From Roseobacter sp. (GTDB lineage Bacteria; Pseudomonadota; Alphaproteobacteria; Rhodobacterales; Rhodobacteraceae), in the NCBI GenBank assembly GCA_024636425.1, contig JAGXHB010000077.1, positions 1 to 12,324 of the forward strand: a DNA stretch of 12,324 nucleotides, read 5' to 3'. Positions 6,452 through 12,324 of this stretch are shown here, piece after piece. The notes beneath the pieces are model-generated. The model was not told where the DNA came from. It did no database searches and saw only the letters and a list, made by a program, of their open reading frames with translations. Position 1 is the stretch's first letter. Each line of letters opens with the position of its first letter. The translations under genes and the position numbers were made by a program.

Positions 6452-7411
6452 TCAGATCTGAAAGTCGAAAAGCCCGCCGATGGCCTCGAATGCATCGTCT
6501 TCGGGCGGTGCGTCCTTGCCCAGATAGTCACGCACCATGTTACACGCCGACAATCCGGACCACAGCCGCTGTGACGAGATCGAGCGCACGGAAACATCGG
6601 CACCAATATCGCTGCCGATTCTGGATGCCATCCATGTTTCGGTCAGGTCTGCTTCAATCCTCGTCTGGATCTCGGCGGGGTTCAAGCGTGACCGGTCCAG
6701 CACCGCCGCAACCAGAATGCCGTTGCCTGCGTATCCGATAATACAGCGCGTATCACTGAGCGCTGCCACGGACGCCTTCGCCACACGGACCATCTGGCGA
6801 CAGAATTCAGCAGGCTCGAGCGTGTCAAAGATGTTTCGGATCTGCGGCAGCTTGATAGCAACAAGGCTCATCGCATAGCATCCTGCGGGCAGACGCAGCA
6901 GGCGGTTTTCAAAAGCGTTCAGATCGTCGACACCCGCAACCCCCAGATCAAAGCTGTCGTCGCGGCGGATTTTCATCAATTCCGTCAATTCAGCCAAAGA
7001 ATGATGCGCCACGCGTTCGCGGCGCAAACTCTCGTTAAGCATCCCTGCGGTATTGATCCGCGCCCCCAGCTCGATGCCGTTCAGGGGCTTGAAGATGAAG
7101 TCGGTCGCACCCGCGTGAAAGGCGCGCGCCATCAGATCATGCGTGCGGCTGGCTGTTATCATAATCACTGGCGTCGTTTTATGGTCATTCAACGCGCGCA
7201 GTCGCGCGCATAATTCGATCCCGTCGACACCGGGCAACATGATATCAAGCAAGAAGCAGTCGAAGCTCTTCGTAGGATCCGCCAGAATGGTCATCGCCTC
7301 TTCAGCATCTTCGGCGCATTCCAGATCAAAACCGAACTGTTTGCTAAGACTGTCACGCAGCATGTCAAGGATTGTTGGATCGTCATCAACAGCGAGAATC
7401 CGCATCTTCAT
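6452..7411 (-). CDS. response regulator with receiver domain and degenerate GGDEF-like C-terminal domain
   Basis: The 319-residue protein opens with a full CheY-like receiver domain (about residues 3-125): acidic pocket VDDDP (8-12), phosphoacceptor Asp56 in LLDIMLPG, Thr86 in MITAS and Lys108 in FKPL. A helical linker follows, then a second domain (about 155-275). Its layout resembles GGDEF domains: DLNAFENRL in place of the DxLTGLxNR start, MSLVAIKLPQI in place of the LxxxDIDxFK strand, and GYAGNGILV where RYGGDEFAV is expected. The active GGDEF residues are therefore missing (AGNGI), so diguanylate cyclase activity is unlikely; this alignment is by eye. No DNA-binding helix-turn-helix is apparent. 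No histidine kinase is adjacent, making it an orphan. GGAAGGA precedes the start region; spacing suits either ATG 7411 or the in-frame ATG 7405. It is convergent with ettA. Confidence 0.87.
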   Translation of the reverse strand: MKMRILAVDDDPTILDMLRDSLSKQFGFDLECAEDAEEAMTILADPTKSFDCFLLDIMLPGVDGIELCARLRALNDHKTTPVIMITASRTHDLMARAFHAGATDFIFKPLNGIELGARINTAGMLNESLRRERVAHHSLAELTELMKIRRDDSFDLGVAGVDDLNAFENRLLRLPAGCYAMSLVAIKLPQIRNIFDTLEPAEFCRQMVRVAKASVAALSDTRCIIGYAGNGILVAAVLDRSRLNPAEIQTRIEADLTETWMASRIGSDIGADVSVRSISSQRLWSGLSACNMVRDYLGKDAPPEDDAFEAIGGLFDFQI

Positions 7412-7788
7412 GGTCCTTCCAAACAGTGAGCCAAAGCCTCTGGTCTTCTAATTGGGCCAGTCTCGCGCAAAAATCGGGCGATATTTTGTTTGGGATAGGT
7501 GCTGAAGCAGAAATACACGGTTCAAGATAAGCCAGTAAGACAAGGGGAGTGGCAGATCTCACACCCTGTATTAAGGCGCAAAAGTGCCGTGCTTGGCGGG
7601 AAATGGCCTGCCTGATGCGCGGAATGTAGAGGGTCTTGCGCGAATCTGTGGCACCTGCCATACAGGGTGCGCAAACGTTATTCTTTTTCGACCCACTGTC
7701 TCCCTTATACGGCGTTCAGACTTCGATCCAGACCGACCACGCCAAGCCATCGCACGACGCGGATGGTACACTAGAGGAGACTACGGAT
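7412..7788. other. gene-free divergent region between response regulator and cold-shock gene
   Basis: These 377 bases separate two divergent starts. Open frames here have no recognisable protein character. The stretch must hold the promoters of both genes and probably a long 5' leader for the cold-shock gene, a common trait of that family. It contains a 10-base inverted repeat pair (7562-7571 and 7660-7669). I find no strong sigma-70 promoter; the best -10-like element on the plus strand is TATACG near 7717. No E. coli-type cold box is recognised. Confidence 0.5.
7562..7669. repeat. 10-base inverted repeat pair upstream of the cold-shock gene
   Basis: CACCCTGTAT at 7562-7571 and its exact complement ATACAGGGTG at 7660-7669 flank 88 bases. 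They could be two oppositely oriented binding sites or the base of a long RNA stem in the leader. No other copy was noticed in the window. Confidence 0.45.
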
Positions 7789-7995
7789 ATGGCCACTGGC
7801 ACCGTAAAATGGTTCAACACAACTAAAGGCTTCGGCTTTATCGCACCCGATGGCGGCAGCAAAGATGTATTCGTACATATTTCTGCTGTTGAGCGCGCAG
7901 GCCTGACAGGTCTGGCCGACAACCAGAAAGTGACATTCGACATTGAAGCTGGCCGTGACGGTCGCGAATCTGCGTCGAACATCGCACTGGCGTAA
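7789..7995 (+). CDS. cold-shock protein, CspA family
   Basis: A 68-residue single cold-shock domain, a normal length for bacterial CspA-type RNA chaperones that bind single-stranded nucleic acid and melt RNA structure. MATGTVKWFN opens the fold, RNP1 is KGFGFI (13-18) and RNP2 is VFVHI (27-31), with the aromatic residues Trp9, Phe15, Phe17, Phe28 and His30 that stack on bases. The conserved DxQKVTFDIEAG-like stretch occurs near residues 44-55. ATG 7789 has GAGGAG 9 bases upstream; longer in-frame openings from 7636 carry no family similarity. The gene stands alone between a long leader region and a terminator. Whether it is cold-induced or growth-phase dependent cannot be told, as the family contains both. 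Confidence 0.95.
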   Translation: MATGTVKWFNTTKGFGFIAPDGGSKDVFVHISAVERAGLTGLADNQKVTFDIEAGRDGRESASNIALA

Positions 7996-8027
7996 GCCAA
8001 CCCGAGCTTAGGCTCGATGATGAATTT

Positions 8028-8058
8028 AACCGGCTAACCCTCAGGGTTGGCCGGTTTT
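8028..8058 (+). terminator. rho-independent terminator of the cold-shock gene
   Basis: A 13-base-pair stem with one T-G wobble (AACCGGCTAACCC at 8028-8040 with GGGTTGGCCGGTT at 8044-8056) closes a 3-base loop, and TTTT spans the stem end. It starts 33 bases past the stop codon. A smaller hairpin, CGAGC/GCTCG at 8003-8016, precedes it without a T tract. Confidence 0.8.
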
Positions 8059-8129
8059 GTCGTTCAAAGGGTTGCCAACTGCGGAGCAACGGGCAAAATA
8101 TTCGCAGTCAACTTTTCAGGAGCGTTTCC

Positions 8130-8681
8130 ATGCGCCGTCGCTCATTCATCGCAGGGTCCATTGCCGCCCTTGCCTTCCCGCAGGCCTCGTTTGCCCAAGG
8201 GGCCGCCTACAATCCCGCACCACAATTGGTCTCGATCAAGAAACAATACGCTGTGGGCCAGTTGCTGATCCTGCCGCGCAGCCATTATCTTTATCTTGTC
8301 ACTGCCCCCGGACAGGCGATGCGCTATGGCGTGGGCGTCGGCAAGGCCGGGCTTGAGTTTACCGGCACCGCAAAAATTCAGGTGAAAAAAGAATGGCCTA
8401 CATGGCGTCCCACGGACGAAATGATCGAGCGTGACCCCAAAGCCTATGGCAAGTTCAAAGGCAATACAGATGCGGAACCCGGTGGCCCCAAGAACCCGCT
8501 AGGTGCCCGCGCGCTTTATCTTTTCCAGAATGGCCGCGACACGTTTTTCCGCATCCACGGCACCACACAGCCTGGCACCATCGGACGCTCTGTTTCGAAC
8601 GGGTGCATCCGGATGATCAACGAACATGTCATCGACCTTTACGAACGAGTCCCCATCGGCACGACAGTCACCGTCCTTTGA
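8130..8681 (+). CDS. L,D-transpeptidase (YkuD domain), Tat-exported
   Basis: The 183-residue protein carries a twin-arginine signal (RRRSFIAG at residues 2-9, hydrophobic core, cleavage probably after SFAQ near 23), so it acts in the periplasm. The YkuD catalytic signature is complete: His143 in RIHGTT, then SVSNGCIRM with nucleophile Cys159 and Arg161. Such enzymes use Cys to form 3-3 cross-links in peptidoglycan or attach proteins to it; some act as carboxypeptidases. YGVGVGKAG (66-74) and the PxNPLGARALYLF stretch (about 120-132) are also family hallmarks. AGGAG lies 8 bases before the ATG. It follows the cold-shock terminator by about 70 bases, so it probably has its own promoter. The precise role (cross-linking or protein anchoring) is not visible. 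Confidence 0.92.
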   Translation: MRRRSFIAGSIAALAFPQASFAQGAAYNPAPQLVSIKKQYAVGQLLILPRSHYLYLVTAPGQAMRYGVGVGKAGLEFTGTAKIQVKKEWPTWRPTDEMIERDPKAYGKFKGNTDAEPGGPKNPLGARALYLFQNGRDTFFRIHGTTQPGTIGRSVSNGCIRMINEHVIDLYERVPIGTTVTVL

Positions 8682-8700
8682 TTCGCTCCAATCACACCCT

Positions 8701-8738
8701 TGGGCCGGAGATATAGAGAGCCGGCCCATTGCTCTTTC
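8701..8738 (+). terminator. probable terminator of the L,D-transpeptidase gene
   Basis: A perfect 8-base-pair stem (TGGGCCGG 8701-8708, CCGGCCCA 8721-8728) with a 12-base loop sits 20 bases after the stop codon and is followed by the T-rich TTGCTCTTTC. It lies between convergent genes; the minus-strand side lacks a T run. The weak tail and large loop lower certainty. Confidence 0.5.
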
Positions 8739-9705
8739 ACTTGTGCACACCCTTGGGTTTGGTCCGATCCAGATCCGCGCTGATCGGAATATGCTCGGCG
8801 TCATCGCCCGGCGGCAACCGAAACGGCCCGTTTTCCCAATCGGCCGCTTTCCATGCTTCCTTGGCCGCTTCGATCCGGTCTTTTGAGGACGATACGAAGT
8901 TCCACCAGATATAGCGCGGCTCGTTCAGGGTAGCACCTCCCAGCACCATCAGCCGTGCCCCTCGCTGCCCCGCTGTGACCGAAATACGGTCACCCGGGCG
9001 GAACACCATCATGCGACCCGCTTCGAATACGTCTCCGGCTACGGTGATGCTGCCCTCAGAGACATAGATGCCGCGATCCTCGTGATTGTCCGGCAGCGGA
9101 AACCGGGCACCTGCGGCTAAGGTCACATCAGCGTAGAAGGTTTCCGAATGCATCGTCACCGGGCTTGTCTGCCCGTAGGCCGATCCCAGAATAAGCCGCG
9201 CATTGATGCCGGTATCCTCCAGCACTGGCAGTGCCTCTTGCTTGTGATGTTCGAAGTCCGGTGCGATGTCCTCATAGGCTTCGGGCAAGGCGATCCATGT
9301 CTGGATGCCGAACAACTTGTGACGGGTTGCCCGCGCTTCAGGGCTGGTGCGCTCGGAATGGGTCACGCCGCGCCCGGCCACCATCCAATTGACCTCGCCG
9401 GGATAAATCATCTGGTGGGTGCCCAGACTGTCGCGATGCTCGAATTCCCCCTGATACAGATAGGTCACGGTGCCCAACCCGATATGCGGATGGGGCCGCA
9501 CGTCGATACCGCCTTCCGTGATGAACTCAGCCGGGCCCATCTGATCGAAGAAGATGAACGGCCCGACCATTTGCCGGTCGGGCGACGGCAAGGCACGCCG
9601 TACTTCGAAGCCCCCCAGATCGCGGGCGCGCGGAATGATCAACGTCTCAAGCGCACTGCTGTCGGCATCGGGGCATGTTGGATCGTGGGTCGGGTTCCAG
9701 CTCAT
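8737..9705 (-). CDS. pirin family protein
   Basis: The 322-residue protein is a bicupin of the pirin family. The N-terminal cupin shows the metal site RPHPHIGL with His72 and His74, and GVTHSER with His116 and Glu118, matching the four iron ligands of human pirin. The C-terminal pirin domain begins around residue 195 and includes GSITVAGD, FRPGD and the WWNFVSSSKDRIEAAKEAW stretch. Bacterial pirins have been described as quercetinase-like dioxygenases or as modulators of metabolic enzymes; which applies here is unknown. It is cytoplasmic, with no signal sequence. The start ATG 9705 has AAGGAG upstream at good spacing. It is monocistronic and convergent with the L,D-transpeptidase gene. A perfect 18-base palindrome lies 45 bases upstream of its start, a candidate operator. 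Confidence 0.93.
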   Translation of the reverse strand: MSWNPTHDPTCPDADSSALETLIIPRARDLGGFEVRRALPSPDRQMVGPFIFFDQMGPAEFITEGGIDVRPHPHIGLGTVTYLYQGEFEHRDSLGTHQMIYPGEVNWMVAGRGVTHSERTSPEARATRHKLFGIQTWIALPEAYEDIAPDFEHHKQEALPVLEDTGINARLILGSAYGQTSPVTMHSETFYADVTLAAGARFPLPDNHEDRGIYVSEGSITVAGDVFEAGRMMVFRPGDRISVTAGQRGARLMVLGGATLNEPRYIWWNFVSSSKDRIEAAKEAWKAADWENGPFRLPPGDDAEHIPISADLDRTKPKGVHK

Positions 9706-9749
9706 CTTCGGCTCCTTTCAGGAAGGGTGCGGGGTGATGAGACCAATAT

Positions 9750-9767
9750 GGGCGCAGATCTGCGCCC
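9750..9767. promoter_or_regulatory. perfect 18-base palindrome upstream of pirin, candidate operator
   Basis: GGGCGCAGA is followed directly by its complement TCTGCGCCC with no spacer. Neither strand carries a T run after it, so it does not look like a terminator. Its place between the ABC-operon terminator and the pirin start suits a dimeric regulator site. No regulator gene is adjacent. Confidence 0.4.
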
Positions 9768-9809
9768 GGAAAACTGAATCTTTCCGCACAGACCTTGTGT
9801 GCGCCGACA

Positions 9810-9839
9810 GAGAAAGGGCCGGCGCGTGCGCACCGGCCC
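9810..9839 (-). terminator. rho-independent terminator of the ABC importer operon
   Basis: On the minus strand GGGCCGGTGC (9830-9839) pairs with GCGCCGGCCC (9816-9825) around a GCAC loop. The one mismatch position is a G-U wobble only in the minus-strand RNA, and TTTCTCT follows. It starts 24 bases after the stop codon of the binding-protein gene. Confidence 0.82.
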
Positions 9840-9863
9840 CAGTTTGTTGCAGATCGCGTCGGC

Positions 9864-10853
9864 CTAGTTCAGCGCCTTGTCCGTGATCGCATGTGTCCAT
9901 GCACCTGTAGGCTCCTTGGTGATAACGGGGTCAGACCCGCCCGACAGCAGCGATTCAACCGTCCGCTGGTAATCCGCCTCATCCAAGGCACCGTTGCTGC
10001 CCGCGGTCAGCTTGGCCACTTCGCCCATCATGCGTTTCTGATGCTCTTCCGTCTGTGCACCGGATGCGTCGTTCTCCAGAACGATCTCTGCCGCTTCGTC
10101 CGGATTTTCCTCGGCGTATTTCCAGCCCTTCATCGACGCACGCACGAACCGCACCATCTTGTCCTCGAATTCAGGGTCGGCGAGGTTCTCTTCCAGCACG
10201 TAGAGCCCGTCTTCAAGCGTCGCAACGCCCTCGTCCTCGTACTTGAACAGCACCAGATCTTCGTCCGTCAGGCCCGCATCAATCACCTGCCAATATTCGT
10301 TGTAGGTCATCGTCGACACGCAAGCTGCCTGATTTTGCATCAGCGGGTCCACATTGAAGCCCTGCTTCAGGACGGTCACGCCTTCGTCACCCCCGTCTGT
10401 CGGCAACTCAAGTTTGCTCATCCAGCTCAGGAACGGAAATTCGTTGCCAAAGAACCAAACACCCAGCGTTTTGCCCTTGAAGTCATCCGTGGTCGCAACG
10501 CCTGCATCCTTTCGGCAGGTCAGCATCATGCCGGACGATTTGAACGGCTGCGCGATGTTCACCATCGGCAGCCCCTTTTCCCGCGCAGACAACGCGGCAG
10601 GCATCCACTCGACGGTCACATCGGCACCGCCACCGGCCAGAACCTGCGTCGGCGCAATATCCGGACCACCGGGCTTGATCGTGACGTTGAGGTCTTCCTC
10701 TTCGTAAAAGCCTTTATCAAGCGCCACGTAATACCCTGCGAACTGGGATTGCGTCACCCATTTCAACTGCAAGGTCACATCATCAGCGGCCTGCGCCACC
10801 GTGCCCATCAGGCCCACGGCGGCACCCGCGATATATGTCGATAGTTTTTTCAT
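9864..10853 (-). CDS. ABC transporter substrate-binding protein, NMT1/THI5-like
   Basis: The 329-residue protein starts with a Sec signal peptide (MKK, hydrophobic core, cleavage after VAQA near residue 22), so it is periplasmic. The mature part opens with LKWVTQSQFAGYYVALDKGFY and continues to VTIKPGGPDIAP and VLAGGGADVTV, the pattern of NMT1/THI5-like binding proteins that capture pyrimidine thiamine precursors, riboflavin-like compounds, or in wider relatives sulfonates and nitrate. DFKGKTLGVWFFGNEFPF is a typical hinge-region stretch. The ligand is not determinable; a pyrimidine or flavin precursor is a reasonable guess. GAGGGAGA lies upstream of ATG 10853. It is the last gene of the importer operon, 33 bases after the inner permease gene, and ends in a clear terminator, so the ATPase is not encoded downstream. 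Confidence 0.88.
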   Translation of the reverse strand: MKKLSTYIAGAAVGLMGTVAQAADDVTLQLKWVTQSQFAGYYVALDKGFYEEEDLNVTIKPGGPDIAPTQVLAGGGADVTVEWMPAALSAREKGLPMVNIAQPFKSSGMMLTCRKDAGVATTDDFKGKTLGVWFFGNEFPFLSWMSKLELPTDGGDEGVTVLKQGFNVDPLMQNQAACVSTMTYNEYWQVIDAGLTDEDLVLFKYEDEGVATLEDGLYVLEENLADPEFEDKMVRFVRASMKGWKYAEENPDEAAEIVLENDASGAQTEEHQKRMMGEVAKLTAGSNGALDEADYQRTVESLLSGGSDPVITKEPTGAWTHAITDKALN

Positions 10854-10886
10854 CTTCAGTCTCCCTCTTGGTTGGCTTTATTTTCA

Positions 10887-11726
10887 TTATCTCCGCTGGC
10901 TTGGATGCCAGAAGGTCACGGCCCGCTCGAGCAGGGACATTGCCCCGTAAAAAGCAGAACCCGCGATGGCTGCGACGACAATTTCGGCCCAGACCAGATC
11001 AAGCGCAAGCTGGCCCACCGATGTCGAGATGCGAAACCCCATCCCCCTGACGGGAGAGCCGAAAAATTCAGCAACAATTGCCCCGATCAGCGCCAACGTT
11101 GTCCCGATCTTCAGGCCATTGAACACGAAAGGCATCGCGGCGGGCAAGCGCAGCTTGATCAGGGTCACCCAATAGCTGGCGGCATAGGTCCGCATCAGAT
11201 CGCGCTGCATGGCTTCGGTCGCCTGCAATCCCTGCACGGTGTTCACCAGCATCGGGAAGAACACCATCACCACAACGACGGCGGCCTTGGATTGCCAGTC
11301 GAACCCGAACCACATCACTAGAATCGGGGCCATGCCGATCACCGGCAACGCCGCGACAAAGTTGCCGACGGGCAGCAACCCACGCTGGAGAAACGGAAAG
11401 CGGTCGATCATCACGGCGATCAGGAACGCCGCCCCGCAGCCGATCACATAGCCCGACAAGGCACCTTTCAGCACCGTTTGGACGAAATCGACCCATAGGA
11501 TATCCGTCGAGGTCACAAACCGTGCCGCAATGGCCGTCGGCGCAGGCAGTAAGACCTGAGAGATCGAAAGGCCCCGTACCATTCCTTCCCACACCGCAAT
11601 CAGCGTGATCCCAAAGACCAGCGGTGCGGCAAGCGATGCCCAGCGGGACGGGCGACGGCGCGCAAGCAGCACATTGATCCACCACCCCAGACCCCAGGCG
11701 AGAACGGCGAAGACAAGCCAGATCAT
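10887..11726 (-). CDS. ABC transporter permease (SsuC/TauC/ThiX-like)
   Basis: This 279-residue inner-membrane protein has six to seven hydrophobic segments and the BPD_transp_1 domain of type I importers. The cytoplasmic EAA loop that contacts the ATPase is visible as DLMRTYAASYWVTLIKLRLPAAMP (about residues 178-201). The stretch LLPVGNFVAALPVIGMAPILVMWFGF matches permeases for sulfonates, taurine, nitrate and thiamine precursors. Its ATG overlaps the stop codon of the preceding permease gene as ATGA, indicating translational coupling. The binding-protein gene follows after 33 bases. With the neighbouring permease it would form a heterodimeric channel, an inference from two adjacent non-identical membrane genes. 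Confidence 0.9.
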   Translation of the reverse strand: MIWLVFAVLAWGLGWWINVLLARRRPSRWASLAAPLVFGITLIAVWEGMVRGLSISQVLLPAPTAIAARFVTSTDILWVDFVQTVLKGALSGYVIGCGAAFLIAVMIDRFPFLQRGLLPVGNFVAALPVIGMAPILVMWFGFDWQSKAAVVVVMVFFPMLVNTVQGLQATEAMQRDLMRTYAASYWVTLIKLRLPAAMPFVFNGLKIGTTLALIGAIVAEFFGSPVRGMGFRISTSVGQLALDLVWAEIVVAAIAGSAFYGAMSLLERAVTFWHPSQRR

Positions 11727-12324
11727 TGCGCCATCCCCATCCGCTTCAGCATCACGCGCTGGATCAGACCGATCACCCCGACCAGCACCGCGGCGAGTAC
11801 CGCAGCCATGATCAGCGCGCTCCAGATCTGGATGGTCTGACCGTAATAACTGCCCGCCAGCAACCGCGCTCCCAGTCCGGCAACCGCACCCGTCGGCAAT
11901 TCACCGACGATGGCTCCCACCAGCGACGCCGCCATGGCGATTTTCAGCGAGGTAAAGAAGTATGGCATCGACGCGGGCAACCGCAGCTTCCAGAATGTCT
12001 GACTGGCGCTCGCGTGCCATGTTCGCATCTGGTCCAGCTGCATCTGGTCAGGGCTGCGCAGCCCTTTGACCATGCCGACCACGACGGGGAAAAAAGAAAG
12101 GTACATGCTGATCATCGCCTTGGGCAGAAGCCCAGAAATGCCGACCGCATTCAGCACCACAATGATCATCGGCGCAATCGCCAGAATGGGTATCGTCTGG
12201 CTGGCGATAACCCAGGGCATGACCGACATATCCATCGTGCGGTTGAACACGATGCCCACCGCCAGCAATATCCCCAGCAGCGTGCCAAAACCGAACCCCA
12301 ACAAAGTCGCACTCAGCGTCACCC
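11723..12324 (-). CDS. ABC transporter permease, 5' end cut by the window
   Basis: About 200 residues are visible and the frame stays open to the right edge, so the N-terminus and first membrane segment are missing. The content is a BPD_transp_1 domain: SQTIPILAIAPMIIVVLNAVGISG, then the EAA loop region QMRTWHASASQTFWKLRLPASMPYFF, then SLVGAIVGELPTGAVAGLGARLL. It resembles the second permease but is clearly diverged, consistent with a heterodimer. It ends with TGA overlapping the next gene's ATG. The methionines visible inside are not likely starts. The ATPase gene, if in the operon, would lie beyond the right edge. Confidence 0.88.
   Translation of the reverse strand, partial: VTLSATLLGFGFGTLLGILLAVGIVFNRTMDMSVMPWVIASQTIPILAIAPMIIVVLNAVGISGLLPKAMISMYLSFFPVVVGMVKGLRSPDQMQLDQMRTWHASASQTFWKLRLPASMPYFFTSLKIAMAASLVGAIVGELPTGAVAGLGARLLAGSYYGQTIQIWSALIMAAVLAAVLVGVIGLIQRVMLKRMGMAQ

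Noticed and set aside
7386..7661. A 91-codon minus-strand open frame upstream of the response regulator
   Set aside because: It overlaps the response regulator start, has no domain character and covers the divergent regulatory region.
9785..9803. Small inverted repeat CGCACA/TGTGCG
   Set aside because: Only six base pairs with a 7-base loop and no T run, lying beside a much stronger terminator; probably chance.
9795..10844. A 349-codon plus-strand open frame, longer than the binding-protein gene it opposes
   Set aside because: His/Arg-rich antisense shadow typical of GC-rich DNA; the minus strand has signal peptide, family motifs, ribosome site and terminator.

Overview
The window looks like ordinary chromosomal DNA from an alphaproteobacterium, most likely a member of the Rhodobacteraceae (Roseobacter-type). 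The basis is a high GC content judged by eye, protein flavour (NadD, pirin, EttA and MOSC sequences of alphaproteobacterial type), two exported enzymes with twin-arginine signals, and compact operons with ATGA overlaps. This placement is an inference from the sequence; no search was run. I see no insertion sequence, phage gene, CRISPR array, rRNA or tRNA.

Layout, left to right. The 5' part of a D-Ala-D-Ala carboxypeptidase (PBP4/DacB type, minus) runs off the left edge. It is divergent from an EamA-type DMT permease (plus), which converges on and slightly overlaps nadD (NAD synthesis, minus). Upstream of nadD lies a two-gene unit on the minus strand: a universal stress protein followed by an AGCS sodium:alanine/glycine symporter. 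A strong hairpin terminator after the symporter also reaches into the likely nadD start region. Next come a MOSC-domain protein (minus) and, divergently, the ABC-F translation factor ettA (plus), which ends in a perfect-palindrome terminator. An orphan response regulator (minus) follows, whose C-terminal half looks like a decayed GGDEF domain. Then a 377-base gene-free stretch leads into a small cold-shock protein gene (plus) with its own terminator, and a Tat-exported L,D-transpeptidase (plus). A pirin (minus) follows, with a perfect 18-base palindrome just upstream of it. The right end holds the 3' part of an ABC importer operon on the minus strand: permease (cut by the edge), permease, and an NMT1/THI5-like binding protein with a signal peptide and a clean terminator. 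No ATPase gene lies inside the window.

How the genes work together. The only clear functional units are usp-AGCS and the ABC importer (two membrane subunits plus binding protein). DacB-type and YkuD-type enzymes both remodel peptidoglycan in the periplasm but sit almost 8 kb apart. NadD, EttA and CspA are housekeeping genes. I did not find a convincing undescribed multi-gene system. The points most worth checking are local: the terminator/start overlap at nadD, the degenerate GGDEF-like output domain of the response regulator, the palindrome in front of pirin, and inverted repeats in the long cold-shock leader region.
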